Assembly: GCA_000320545.1 (NCBI GenBank)
Contig: ADNK01001946.1
Coordinates: 1-37,500 of the forward strand
DNA: 37,500 nucleotides
DNA from: Bigelowiella natans CCMP2755
Taxonomy: Eukaryota > Cercozoa > Chlorarachniophyceae
Direction: 5' to 3'
Part shown: one piece after another, positions 9,605-20,811 of the stretch
How the letters are laid out: every line of letters starts with the position of its first letter
Position numbering within the stretch: position 1 is the stretch's first letter
Translations under genes and position numbers: made by a program
The notes under the pieces: model-generated
What the model was told of the DNA's origin: nothing
Database searches by the model: none
The model's input: only the letters and a program-made list of their open reading frames with translations

Positions 9605-9923
9605 TTATTTGGTTTCTAGAAAAATTGCTGAAAGCTAAGTTACATGAATCGTAATCATCAAATACCTTTGGGTGGAGAGTGGGCTACTGGATCTTCTGCT
9701 GAAGCTTCTGTGAGATCTTTAGCTGTAAAGATCCAACTCTCTTCCAAAAAGGTGCTATTCAAAGTACCCTATTGAGAAGATAGATAGGTTGAATTCTGAT
9801 CATTGATTATGTAAACAAATTATGGACCGTTTCCGAGAATGTATCTTTATAGTCGGAATTCTTGTCAAACGTAGCAGTATTTGTGACAGAAACGTCGTCG
9901 TCATCATCCAAAGCGAATGGCAT
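9605..9923 (-). CDS. Candidate small acidic protein, three exons
   Basis: Exons 9828-9923, 9666-9768 and 9605-9615 join in frame to give 69 residues, starting MPFALDDDDD and ending SPPKETK before a TAA. The exon 2 acceptor (CTCAATAG) and donor (GTATTTG) match those of the neighbouring PI-kinase gene; the exon 1 donor, GTCCAT, is weaker. The protein is acidic, Thr/Ser-rich and without recognisable domains. It lies about 390 bases downstream of the PI-kinase stop on the same strand, so it could instead be the end of a longer gene. The start is the only Met in the first exon, and upstream exons are not excluded. Confidence 0.4.
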
Positions 9924-10314
9924 GCTTTAAAACGTAATTATTGTTTTTTACTTTTCAAGCAACAAATAATTCTACATTGGTAAAACATCTCACATGCGAT
10001 TCCTGCGCTTCTTCCGCTTAAATGTATTCGATTTCCTAATTTGTGTAGACATGTAATAGAATAGACTTTGTAAATATGAATTGGCTCACAAGGTTAACAA
10101 ATTGTATAATTGTAAAATAGCCCATGCACATTTCTACATTAAGTTCATGGGTTTAACGGTACGTTGCTAGCAGCATGTCGCTAGGAGTCATATCAGCCTG
10201 TAAGTAGGATAGAAGTATGAGGATAATTCTAAATAATTAGAATTACTCCCGAATTCATGACACCCAATACCACATCGCTTTCGTCTTTGTATATATTTCA
10301 ATTTCGCTATCTAG
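9924..10314. other. AT-rich spacer
   Basis: Between the small acidic frame and the PI-kinase stop codon. No gene seen. Confidence 0.4.
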
Positions 10315-13300
10315 TTAGACCAGTGTATCCGAGTCGGGAGACAAGTCTGCTTTATCAATGGGGTACCTAGTATGAATGCACTTAGTTCGATTTGACGTGA
10401 AATATCTTGAGAGGTAATATTTACCACTGACGTAAACTGCCTTGTAAATCCTTTTTCATTCTCCGCTGAAAATGGTTCATAAGAGAATCTAATGTAAAGG
10501 ATGCGAGTAAATGTAAATACCATTCTAGCTTTTGAATCCTCTGCTCTTGTGAGATCCGAATCACTGGACTCGTCGTAAATCTCATTCTACAATTACCAAG
10601 CTATTTTGTTACATTAGATAAAATGAGCATTTAAATTTATGTACGTTGACAGCAACAGAATGTCCTCTCCTCCGATAAATGTCGTCTTAGTCAAAATATT
10701 AAATTAATGTTTCCCCATTGAAATTGAAAGTGCATCCTAAAATACCTTGAAAAGAATGCAGGTCTGACATAGAATCAAGGTTGAGTTGAACGAAAGGTTT
10801 GCTATCTGACTTCGGTCTCAGAATAAAGGAAGGAGAATTCCCACTACGCACTAATGGCTGGGATGTAGAGGATGAATAAATCTTGGAGCTTAATGATTAA
10901 ACAGCTCTGGTAAAAGTGACTCTTACTTTTAATGGGGCCGTATTTGATCGATAATTCTTACTTCCATCTGATTGAGTACAACTTCAACAGAATATACGTT
11001 GCGGAATAACGTCGAGGCCCTACCTGATGGCTTGTTTTCAACTTCGTTGCACGAGCCTACTGTTTTAGCTACATGGGTGTTCCTATTGAATCCTAGGCTC
11101 TTTGGAATATTTAATCTAGGGTTGCTGGTGTATAATGGTTGAGGTGAGGACCGCCCTATGATGAATGCGAAAGATGAGTGCCAGAAGACCCGAAGGGCTA
11201 GTCTCTTCAAATTGGAATACACTTAAATACCGCTCGCGTAAACCGAACTTCTTGAAGATCCTCTGCTCCGATTCCATTCAATTTTTTCGTTTGATTCGTT
11301 TAGGCTTCCACTCTTCCTATTGTCGGAAGCTCTAGGTGATCTTGACTTGAAGCGGAGGAGGGATCTCGGAGACAAGGAACTTTGACTTTTTTGCTCTGAA
11401 AGTTTAAAAATTAATAAATTAGATTTATCCACATATAAAACTGAGCCTATATTTTATTTAACACATCCTTTGTTAAGTTCTTGCCTTTAGGAAGGATCTG
11501 AACGAGCCCGATGTCTAAAGCTGCCTGAGACTACAATTTAATAATTTCACAAAGATAAATAAATTAACGCAACTACAAGTAAATACATTCAATAATACTT
11601 AATACTTGTTGGATTATTGTCTGACCGTTGATGTAGGCATTGGGGGGGGTTCAGGCATAGGCTCTTCGTCCTGACTATCTTCTTTGGGCCGACTCCAACA
11701 CCTACAACCAAAACCATCATCCATGGGTTGCGTTTGAGAAATACATTCCCCTACTTGTATAGATTTCTGAAATATTCCATGACACTGCTGTCTCTTCGCT
11801 TGAAATAGCTGCTCCTTCGTTTGGACTGCCGAGAATGTCGATCCTTTGTAGCTACAGACTTCACGGAGGAGAGGATTTCATTTACTTCGCCCTTTATCAT
11901 TTGCTTTTTCCTGCATATAATCCATATAAACTACCGGCAACATAATGCATCTACCACCACTTTACCCAATATCAAGTGACTGTACGCGTCTGTGTGTTAT
12001 CAGCTTCTTCTTCTTGGAAGTACTTATCATGTTTCCTGAAGAATATTAGAATACTGAGTATTTCCGTTCAATGATTCTACAGTTTTGAGGTGAAAATGAA
12101 AAAGAATACTGTTTCTTAAGAAGGGCTGTGGCGTCAGTGGTCTCGAAGCAGCGGGCGAACGCGAGTGTCGGGATACAGGACTGGGGGTGATAGAACGAGG
12201 TGTAGATGGCCACCAGCCTATAAAAAAAAAGTAAGAGACCTTAAGAAGAAAAACGGCATAATGTTTCGATTAAAATCTTGTTCTAACCCGAATTTGCTCT
12301 AGATCGGCTATTTCTGAACATGAGTAGCACTCAGCTTTTGTTGATATTTTACCCAATATTTAAAACCTGTTTTGCCGCCGTTTGGCTGCTTGAATGTGGA
12401 TAGCATCTTTAATCTTCCTCGATATGGAATGTACCTGAGATTATATGATCATCGAATTTTACGTTGCCGAGGAGCAGCTAGATGTAGAGCGGTGCCGAAC
12501 CCCTTTCTCAATCAAAACTGGGATTGCTCGAACTGCCTGTTCCTCGGTTTCTCCATCCCTTTAAATGTTTAAGCGTATGTCGAACTTCGCAGAATCATAC
12601 TATTGGCATTGTATGAATCTTTGAGGATATTCATGCATCTGATAGATCACCTGAAAGCCTTTTTCATCCAGGGAGCAATTTTGTTATCTTCTACTAAACT
12701 GTATAATAATAATCTTAATTAATTGTGGAAATAAGTGTAATAAAATCATAATTTAACCCGTTGAACATTAGACGGCACAGCTTAATAAGATGATTGCTCT
12801 CGTCCCTGAAATGTATTTGTCACAGAAGCTTAGTTCGAACATATTTCAATATTTACCTGAGAGCTTTAAAGGCCTCAACACATAAACCCACAAATTGCTT
12901 CCATCGTCTCCTGGTAGAAATGCAAGGAGATAATGACGATCTCAAAATATAGTTCTTTGAAATAACGTCACCGTTTTCGCAATGCTCGACGCATCTTCGT
13001 CTTAACCGCAAAATCAGGAGAATCTATAACAGCATAACACGATACACATTAGTTGTGACATCGAGAAGTACATAAATGGCTACTGACCTACATAACGTGT
13101 TTTTCTACCAAAGCAGTGCTTGAAGTCAATTTGAAGAAATATTCGGTCATCTGAAAAGCAAGCTCATTGGTTTGTATATGAAGCTACAGGGTTTTATCTC
13201 GAATAACCTTTTATCATAAAATTCGATTTATGTCTGTCTCGGCATCCAAGAATATAACATGCTACATAGGAGCCTATGGACAAATTTTCCAATTTTCACC

Positions 13301-13524
13301 CTTTTCAATAAACATTATCTGCTGAACTGAGATGCGTTATACCTGCAGCAGATCTTACAAATTCATCTAAGGTTGCATGGTCCATCAAATTGATTTTTTC
13401 TTCCGCAGGCCAGTTCTTATTAAGATGCAATGTTATTTCTAGTATAGGACAGCAAGGTGTGTCTTGATTACCAGGGATTCAGTGGCGTTAGCAACAAATT
13501 CCATAAGACCGGCATTTTTACTAT

Positions 13525-13562
<38 letters not shown>

Positions 13563-16500
13563 TTTAATTGCAAGAAGCATCTACCCTCAATTGTATTAAC
13601 CTTATAGCACAAATTTTAAACGTATAAGCATATGGTGTCAGCTTTTGCTTCATTGGAACAGATCTGAGTGGAATAGGAGAATTCTCAAATTTCTGATGAC
13701 TTGCGAAAACTTGTTGTCATTACCTCCAGATAACGTTAAATACCTCAAACATCCGCATTACCATCATATCTGTACGAATCTAAAGAATATAACAGATTAG
13801 TGTTTTATACCTTGAAATTGATTGCGAATGTGGTAATTGATGCAAAGAATCGATTACCTCATCTGGCTTGAATATGACTTTCCCTTCAAATGAATTCAAT
13901 CCTGATATACTCCCCGTTTACGTATTATCATATGTGTTGATAAAAAAATGACCTGAGAGTTTGATGCCTAGTAGGGTTGGCGCATGACCGGAAGAAAATC
14001 TACAAATTTTGAATAATAAATTCAATCCTATTATCTGTGTAGATTCTAACTTACTTTTTGATAACACGAATTGAAGTGACTGTTCTCTCTGGATAAAGGG
14101 GACATAGAATCTGTAGAGGATGGCCGATGTCACCATATTTTACCTGCAAATTCACATTAACATGATCAAGATTTTTTATACAGCATTCCAAATATGCTTA
14201 CGGAAGTGAACTCGCCATTTTTGTGAAAGAAGTTTACCTATAATTAGAATATAGCAATGCTGATCGTACTACATGGAACTTAAAAATATCATTACGGTAT
14301 CCAAAACTTGTGTCTGGGGAGCACCGACATTTACCAGTCGAATGTTCGAAAGATGGCACTAATTCACAAATCGAATGGTAGTATACATGATGGAAAAAAA
14401 ACATTGAACAGCAAGTACTGTGGTTGGCATGGATCTGTGAATCCAAAATGCCAGACGAAGGATAGTGGTATTGCCTGATTCAATCGTAGGGTTACAAAAA
14501 TAAATTGCTCAGAAATGATTTTTGAAATTTATACCTTTTATTCTCTTTCTCAAAACTTTGCTTGATTTTTGTAGAAGAATGGGCAACAATAGAATAATTT
14601 GTCTGTCTGTCATCTTCTGAATGTCGCCTTCACTTAGGATTCTCTGATGAGATTAGACAGCTTATTTCTCATTTTTCCTACAATACCAATGTTTCTAACC
14701 TTGCAGACACAATTATAAAGACGAATCTAAGACATAGTTACAGATTGTTTTAGTAAAATGTAATTTCATGTTCAGAAATAACGTATCGAGACTAAACAGT
14801 AGATAAGATGCAATACTACCTCGGACTCAACATCCTCATCGTAAAGATTTGGTGTTATTCTGAGGTCATTATAAACCGTAAACATTCTGCGCCAAACTTC
14901 ATGAACGTACCAAATATTTACCGGGTGAATTGTTCTTTAATTCCAGGGTAATTTCCTTTCCAATCCTAAGAGTAATAAAAAATACCATTTGACTATTCGA
15001 TCAATTTCTAGTGAGTAGGGAGTATAACCCTCTTGAAATATGCGACACAATTTGGATTCAGCGTTTTCTTTGCAGCTGTTCCATGATGAAATTCAACCTA
15101 CAAATATGAATTCCCACTGGATCGATAATGTCCTCATTCATTTTGATAACAGCCAAAATTATACCTTCAGAGTTCCTTCACGTCTAGATTCACCCTCTCG
15201 GATAATTCCCAAGCCAAAGCGAGTTCGCACATATATAGGAGTTCTCGAAAAAACATACTTTTCCATCTGAGAAAATAATTTGGCAATTATTCTTTCTTGC
15301 ACCTCACTTAGATGTCAAAATTCAACCAGGTCGAAAAATGTTAATCGTTTAGTCATTATACCATTAATCTATCATCGCGAGTTCTCTTCATATCATGCTC
15401 AAATACGGCGATAGATCGTTGAGTATCAGATAATTCGGACATAACTGTTCCTGTTAAAGTTACTTTCATTGCACATCCGTAATTTTATTTCATCTATCTC
15501 AAAATGGTGCTCTTTTTGCTAAGAATACAAGTAAATACCCTCGTCATCTGCATCGTCATCTGCATCGTCATCATCAGGAAGCTCAGAGCTTGATACCCAT
15601 TTCGATGCAGATAGCATTATCTGGGTTGAATACAATTATTCTAGGTGACTCTTACTAAAAATGTAAATGAAATTCCTGCTTCTTACCCTCGAATTGCTTT
15701 CTGGACGGTCTTAATGATGTCATAATATTCAATTCATGAGATGATTTATATCATATATTTGTACATAATGTACCTAGAGATTCGCTAATTTGAAGCGAAG
15801 TATCCCCCAGCTGAGAAAAATATAAATGTTCAGTCAACTGACAGAATATAAAATTATCCAAACATCTACCTTTTTATCTTTAGCAGGAATTTCTTTCTTT
15901 TTGACAAATCGAACGGAACTAATTTGTGGTTCGCCGTAGATTGTACCTTCTGGATCTGCCATTGCTAATTTGGCCCAAACCTATCATTGCAAGTTGTGAG
16001 AAATGAAACCAAAAATTTATATTTGGTCACATTTTACTCCGATTACCAGAAAATCCAACCGCTTAATGTATCCTATGAAAATAAAACAATTACGCGTTAA
16101 TATAATGCATTTATTTGTTTATTTGGTACTTCATGGAGATTAGATAACGTTTCTACCGTCTCCTTTATCAATGCGATCAAGAAAACGCAGTATGGCTTCG
16201 TTCAAGTCTCTGATATAAAGATATGAGCGAGTGGGTCATTTTAAAGATATACCAAATACCTTATCGAGCCTGTGCCTGGTCTTGATTTTGCATCTTCAGG
16301 GGACTAATATGAGGGAAAATTAATCAACATTTTGTCACTTTCAAAATTTTTATTCGTTTATATATTCGAATTCCCTTTTCAAACTGTACTTGCTACGAAA
16401 TTAGGCTTCGAAAAAATACATTCGTTTGTAGGAGCGATCCTGAATCTCCATTAATGTAGGGCTTTGTTCGCATCAGTTTTGCTGATAAGGATATATTGAT

Positions 16501-17718
16501 ACGCTTATTTCTTGGATTATTTGGTATTATCCCCCTGTTTGTCCACATAGGAGAGGCTGGCCTGCTTGCCATGTGGGGAGACGCCCGTGGAGACACTTGG
16601 GGAGTTGTTTGCTCGCTTCTTATCGCAGGAAGCGAAGATTTCGATGAGTTTAGATCGGAATTCAGGGTTCCTTGAGTTACCTGTATACAAACCAAATATT
16701 TTACTATCCTGGTTATAATATAATGATTAGTAGAATAGATTTACCGAGCTATGACTTGTTTTCTTCTCGGAACTGTTAATTGGATGAAAAGCTAGGGACA
16801 TAATCGTATTGTCTCCATCTTCATGGGTTCGTCCGTTCCTATTGTTCAGTATTGCTTTGATAATATTAACGAGTGTTTCAATTTCAAATATCTTACTCTA
16901 TTATGCCAGGGCCGTTTGAGATTTTCGGTGGGATAACAAAGTTGCCCCTAGTACTTAGGAATTAATCAACTTATCACAAAAATGAAAGATGGTTTTACAT
17001 ACCCAAATGACCGTGTTCTTCTACGAAGTCGTCGACCATTCAATTCCCTCGTTTTTGGAGAATCCTTTGAGAGTAGTTATGAGCTATATCGTAGTTTCAA
17101 CTTTGAAGATCTATACCATAGATGATATGACTTTTTCACTCTTCGAATGGCCTATTTTCTATGTGATCAATACCTCATGAATACAGTAATAGTCGACAAT
17201 ATTCAATATCAAACCTTCTTTTCTACATTATCCCCAGTATGGTCACCTGTTGTAATACAATACTGATTAACGAACTTAAAGGGTTCTGTGGTTTCGTAAC
17301 CTAGCTTTTTCCTGCGTCTCAGTTTAATAGCTTTTCGTGCTTGTGCTCGAAATACCTATGATAAACTTTAATAATGGGAACATTCCTTGATCTTAGTGAG
17401 ATGCAATACCAAATCCTTTAACAACGCAGCGGCCTATAAAAAGCATGAATTTTTTAAATTGGGAAATTGAGAAATGAGCAAGCAAACTATTTGTCACGTA
17501 CTCTCTCTTTGGCCAGAAATTCACCATCCTCTGCTACGCGATGCCATAGCTATGAAAATAGTATCTTACCACATAATTTATTTTACACCTTGCAACATCA
17601 CTACCTTTTCAAGAACTTTGTTTGTGCTGTGAGGATTTGCTTTTTGACTTTCAAACTCAATGAAAGCGTCGTCGATAGCACCAATTATTTCATCTTGTGT
17701 GGAGTTTGAATTTCCCAT
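10315..17718 (-). CDS. Phosphatidylinositol 3-/4-kinase-family protein in about 55 tiny exons
   Basis: Joining short exons by frame and GT-AG sites gives a protein of roughly 1,335 residues. The start at 17718 reads MGNSNS, an N-myristoylation motif (Gly2, Ser6), which suggests membrane attachment. Residues up to about 680 include a Ser/Pro-rich segment, poly-Asp and a beta-rich module (YVRTRFGLGIIREGE). The PI3/PI4-kinase core spans about 680-915: VIFKPDEIRTDMM with the ATP-binding Lys, LTPYAYTF, GLMEFVANAT, catalytic loop YILGCRDRHKSNFMI, and QIDFKHCFG where HIDFG is usual. After it comes a tail of about 420 residues rich in Ser, Arg and Pro, ending at the TAA at 10315-10317; such a tail is unusual because the kinase domain is normally C-terminal. 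Exons checked base by base: 17605-17718, 17502-17549, 16420-16680, 15165-15302, 13858-13901, 13744-13779, 13208-13273, 13088-13150, 11755-11910. Lipid specificity cannot be told. Some tail exon borders, for example near 11500, are uncertain. Confidence 0.8.
11755..11910 (-). other. Basic tail exon of the PI-kinase gene
   Basis: 51 codons plus split codons. Reads KSVATKDRHSRQSKRRSSYF and then SVMEYFRNLYK: strongly basic with several RxxS sites, so a possible lipid-binding or phospho-regulated segment. It lies about 80 residues after the kinase core ends. Confidence 0.65.
13088..13150 (-). other. Metal-binding exon with DFK instead of DFG
   Basis: 63 bases. DDRIFLQIDFKHCFGRKTRY aligns with the family segment ending HIDFG-H-LG. 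The Asp is kept, but the Gly of DFG is Lys (codon AAG within 13119-13127) and the preceding His is Gln. Splice sites on both sides are ordinary and the frame is intact. Confidence 0.85.
13208..13273 (-). other. Catalytic-loop exon (CRDRHKSN)
   Basis: 66 bases, 21 codons plus split codons at both ends. YILGCRDRHKSNFMI matches the family catalytic loop Y-x-LG-x-GDRH-x-x-N. The catalytic Asp, Arg, His and metal-binding Asn are kept; the Gly before Asp is Arg. The upstream intron is only 26 bases (13274-13299). Confidence 0.85.
13528..13561. repeat. (TA)n microsatellite in a PI-kinase intron
   Basis: A TA tract inside the intron that precedes the exon encoding NAGLMEFVANATESL. The flanking splice sites keep frame. 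Confidence 0.85.
13858..13901 (-). other. Exon with the kinase ATP-binding lysine
   Basis: Encodes GLNSFEGKVIFKPDE. The Lys after VIF corresponds to the ATP-phosphate-binding Lys of PI3/PI4 kinases. The following exon, 13744-13779 (IRTDMMVMRMFE), completes the equivalent of the family motif written GDDLRQD, here PDEIRTD. Confidence 0.75.
15165..15302 (-). other. Exon with VRTRFGLGIIREGE module
   Basis: 46 codons. The segment TPIYVRTRFGLGIIREGESR, continued in the next exon by VEFHHGTAAKK, has the shape of a small beta-barrel module seen in some large eukaryotic proteins (an R-x-G-x-G turn, then an acidic loop and a V-x-F strand). The family is not certain. Confidence 0.5.
16420..16680 (-). 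other. Largest exon of the PI-kinase gene: Ser/Pro-rich linker
   Basis: 87 codons in phase 0. It reads as a disordered linker with repeated SP dipeptides (VSPRASPHMASRPASP), a candidate phosphorylation region. The acceptor is GTATACAG and the donor GTATTTTTT. A nearby alternative donor would put the following exon out of frame. Confidence 0.7.
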
Positions 17719-19028
17719 TCTTACTCATATGCCAGCGATAACCTTCTGCTCAATCCTTGCTCCCCATCTGCCAATTGTAAAAGAGAATCTAGGTTGAGTT
17801 CACGTGCATTCTACCCCATCTCGTGGACGAAACATTTGGCAAAATCTTTTGTCATAACTTGAAGAATCACAAAAACCATAAGCATTTAGACCTGCGACAA
17901 GCAAATATGACCACGAGAGCACTGCAATTCCATGAAGCGAAAAAATGAATTTCAAATAATTCGTCGCTCTAGGCCATTCTCCCACAAAGGTGCGTCAACA
18001 ATGGAGCTCATCTGAATTGACGTTGTTCAAGAAAAAAGCGATGTAGGATATTGTCGCAGGCTTGAATCGACCTGCAGCATGAAAGTGCTGGAAATGAGCA
18101 TTACCTCGATCTTCAGCTTGTTCGGAAATTGCGCTCGCGGCACGCTTGAACACACTGACATGGTGAGCACTTTGAAGCAACCCATCGTTCTCAAAGAAAG
18201 TGTGATTGCCTCAAAACGATGGAATTTCTTCGTTCACCGTTTGAGAGCTGCAGGGACACAAGGCACGCAAGCCCACAACGCGAGCTAGGCATCGAGTTGC
18301 GTCAGGCGCCACGCAGACACAGCTAGCTAGAGGAGCGGTGGATGAAAGCGCCTGTGGCCTGTGGCTAGCTAGCAGGCTTTTTTTCGCCGCTCATCATGAA
18401 TGCGAATGTGGCATGTGACTCCCTGCTCGTCATGTTTCAATCCGATTTCCATCGTCATTGCCCTCATTTCAATGGTGCACAAACACAACAAGTACTCATG
18501 GCAGAGGATGCTCTAGATGCTGCTGACAATCATGATGGCGAATCTGAACATGATGGTTTTCTTCATGTGGAACATCCAATCATGCAATGCACTCCTGGTT
18601 TGCAGCGGAAGCTCGTGTGCAGTGCATTGAAAGTTGTGGTGAGTGCAATGATGATTTGCAAAGGAAATCGCTGTGATGACAATTTGAACTTACAAAAAAA
18701 CTACTTTTTGCCTTAATGCATGGAAGATGTGATGGTGTAGCGAACCACAAACCATAATGGATAAGGAAGTACTCTGTTTCCTACATCTCTCTCACGAGAG
18801 CAAGATTACATACAGAAATGCTTTCCGTGGAGACAATAATCCCTGTCAGCTCCAATCAAAAATCATCGGAGGGACTTGCGATGCCAAACGATGATGCATC
18901 GCGACTAAAATACAAACTTCTGTTTTATCTGTTTCTTTTGAAGAGCGGTGTCGCTCGATGACTTCTCAACATATATTTTATTTCTGAGGTCAATCTAATA
19001 TGGAATGGCGGATGACGATAGTCCATCA
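17719..19028. other. Intergenic region upstream of the PI-kinase gene
   Basis: The first part must contain the PI-kinase promoter. (CTAG)n words occur at 18321-18330 and 18363-18373. A 106-codon open frame at 18396-18716 (+) begins MNANVACDSLLVMF and has no recognisable domain. Two minus-strand frames at 17800-18180 are in register across one TGA but look non-coding. No gene is called. Confidence 0.35.
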
Positions 19029-19562
19029 CTATCGGTTCCCCCAAGCAGGCTTTAGAAATATTTCATTGAAAATATTCGTGACAAGTAGAAGCCCTACCCT
19101 TGCCTCCGCGCCATTGATGAGAAACCGAATACCGTGACGTGCATAAACGTGTCTCATCGCGCCCCAATAGCTGAGGGACTGGCTCATTTGCATCGCTGTC
19201 TGGCAAACATGAAAACCATGCGACACGTATATTGCTACAACTGAGATCCTTCGAACTGAGATCCAGTGCTTGGCAGTGACGGTAGTCTTATCAGTGCTAG
19301 GAAGGACAGGATCAAGATACCTCTCGCTGAATCTATGCGACAGCATGAAGGGCCCACCCTGCGAGATAATGTCGCGCGCAAATGCGAAGAGAGAACCTCG
19401 GAATATGCCGCTAAGTTTTACCGCTGGTACAACTCCCAATCTACGGGCTAGCTCTATGTTGGCGTGGCCGTGGATCCCCCCCTGAAGAACACCCAATGCC
19501 GCGAAGGCCACCCAAGGGTTCATGTTGTCCTTGATAGGTGTAGCAACGTTTACCTGGACCAT
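19029..19562 (-). CDS. Mitochondrial-carrier-like protein, probably N-terminally incomplete
   Basis: 177 residues from the first Met in the open frame. Two segments resemble mitochondrial carrier (SLC25-type) repeats: GIFRGSLFAFARDIISQGGP near residue 50, and YWGAMRHVYARHGIRFLING followed by GLLLVTNIFNEIF near the C-terminus. The second fits the carrier pattern of a helix, a short amphipathic helix, a Gly-containing turn and another membrane helix. A full carrier has three repeats and about 300 residues, so an upstream exon is likely; the frame stays open before the Met and an acceptor (AAGCAG) lies just upstream at about 19570-19575. The signature P-x-D/E-x-x-K/R is not clear, so it is a divergent carrier at best. 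It is divergent from the PAO-family gene and would share its upstream region. Confidence 0.55.
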   Translation of the reverse strand: MVQVNVATPIKDNMNPWVAFAALGVLQGGIHGHANIELARRLGVVPAVKLSGIFRGSLFAFARDIISQGGPFMLSHRFSERYLDPVLPSTDKTTVTAKHWISVRRISVVAIYVSHGFHVCQTAMQMSQSLSYWGAMRHVYARHGIRFLINGAEARVGLLLVTNIFNEIFLKPAWGNR

Positions 19563-20094
19563 CCGCAGGGCTGCTTGTTGGGGGTATATTCACGTACAGA
19601 GACGTAGGTGTGAGGCTTTGACCCCGGGGTTAAGGCGCGTGATTTGATAGAGGTTCATCATTGGGGAGAACACGGAAATGCCCAGGCTATAACCTAACCT
19701 GTAAATAGGGCTTGCCGACGTATGGAGAGCTGCGCCTCTTTATGAGGAGGACCAAACTCTTTATGAGGAGGACCAAATGTCTCCACGTGATCTTTGAGGT
19801 GGGTGTTTTGCATCACGGTACAATGTTTCCGACGCCTCCCCCCTCTCTACTCTCCTCCTGTGTGCTCTGTTAGCAGGATTTTTCTCATGGGAATCCTCTT
19901 TCAACAGCTGGGGAGAACTGACAAATACAGGCGTTTCCTTTGCTACGACATGAGTCCAGAGCGGCTTGCTGGTGCTTTTTCGGGGGAATGTGCGAGTACG
20001 AGCATCCCACTCTTTTTTGAAGTTTTTGGACGCGCTGATTTCACCTGAAAATGAGGAAAATGTCGTTGCCGCTTCGTGAAAATCCCCTCCATTT
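19563..20094. other. Region between divergent genes
   Basis: Separates the carrier-like gene from the PAO-family gene and may hold both promoters. A missing 5' exon of the carrier could lie here. A 131-codon minus-strand open frame at 19761-20156 overlaps the start of the PAO-family gene and is not called. Confidence 0.4.
19736..19777. repeat. Perfect 21-bp tandem duplication
   Basis: The unit CTCTTTATGAGGAGGACCAAA occurs twice back to back, at 19736-19756 and 19757-19777, with no mismatches. Confidence 0.9.
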
Positions 20095-20770
20095 GTGAGA
20101 GGCCTTGCGATGCACATGCTCCCCCCTCGCAGCTTGGCCGCTGCAGGCGGTCTCATCCTCGCCGTTGGCCTAGTTCAGCACACCCACAATCCTTCTCGTT
20201 TTTTTCTTTCATCTAGTCATAGGCGATTAACGAGTGTGAGAAGAAGGTCTATGTCGACTGCGGCATTGGGGAAAGCCATTGGGACATCCCAGGAGCTCCC
20301 GTTGATTGTGAGAGAGTTGAGCGATGCAAGCCTTACTTTTCCAAAGGGCCGGACATCAGCCTTGGAGATTGCCTCAAAGTGGAAGAACAGGTTTGGTGGC
20401 CTCATGGGCGGCGCCGCACTTGTGAACAAACAGCCGCAGCTATCATCACGCACGTTGTCCTCCAAGGAGAAGCAGATCGAGACCGGTGCATTGAGCGACT
20501 ACCAATGGAGAAACCATTGGTACGCCGTCGGATTTGAGGAGGACATGCCACTCCCAGGATCGAAGCGCCCACTACCTTACAGCATCTTCGACGAGCCGTA
20601 CGTGCTGTTTCGAGATGAAAAGGGGGCGCTCTCAGCACTTCTGGACAGGTCCTGGTTCCACACACATGTATGTGTGCTTACTGCGCTTAGAAAATCACTT
20701 TTACTTTCACGAAACCAAACACTATGATATATCCAATCTTCTTCCCTCTCCTTCTTTCTCTCTTTCTCTC

Positions 20771-20811
<41 letters not shown>

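Noticed and set aside
14234-14446. 70-codon minus-strand open frame reading through two PI-kinase introns
   Set aside because: The phase of flanking exons fits splicing to CHLSNIRLVNVGAPQ and then VNFFHKNGEFTS; the long frame breaks both joins.
17800-18180. Two minus-strand frames in the same register separated by a single TGA
   Set aside because: Unlike the kelch case, neither half has domain-like sequence or repeats, so the register is probably chance.
19761-20156. 131-codon minus-strand open frame upstream of the carrier-like gene
   Set aside because: It overlaps the start of the PAO-family gene antisense and shows no carrier features.
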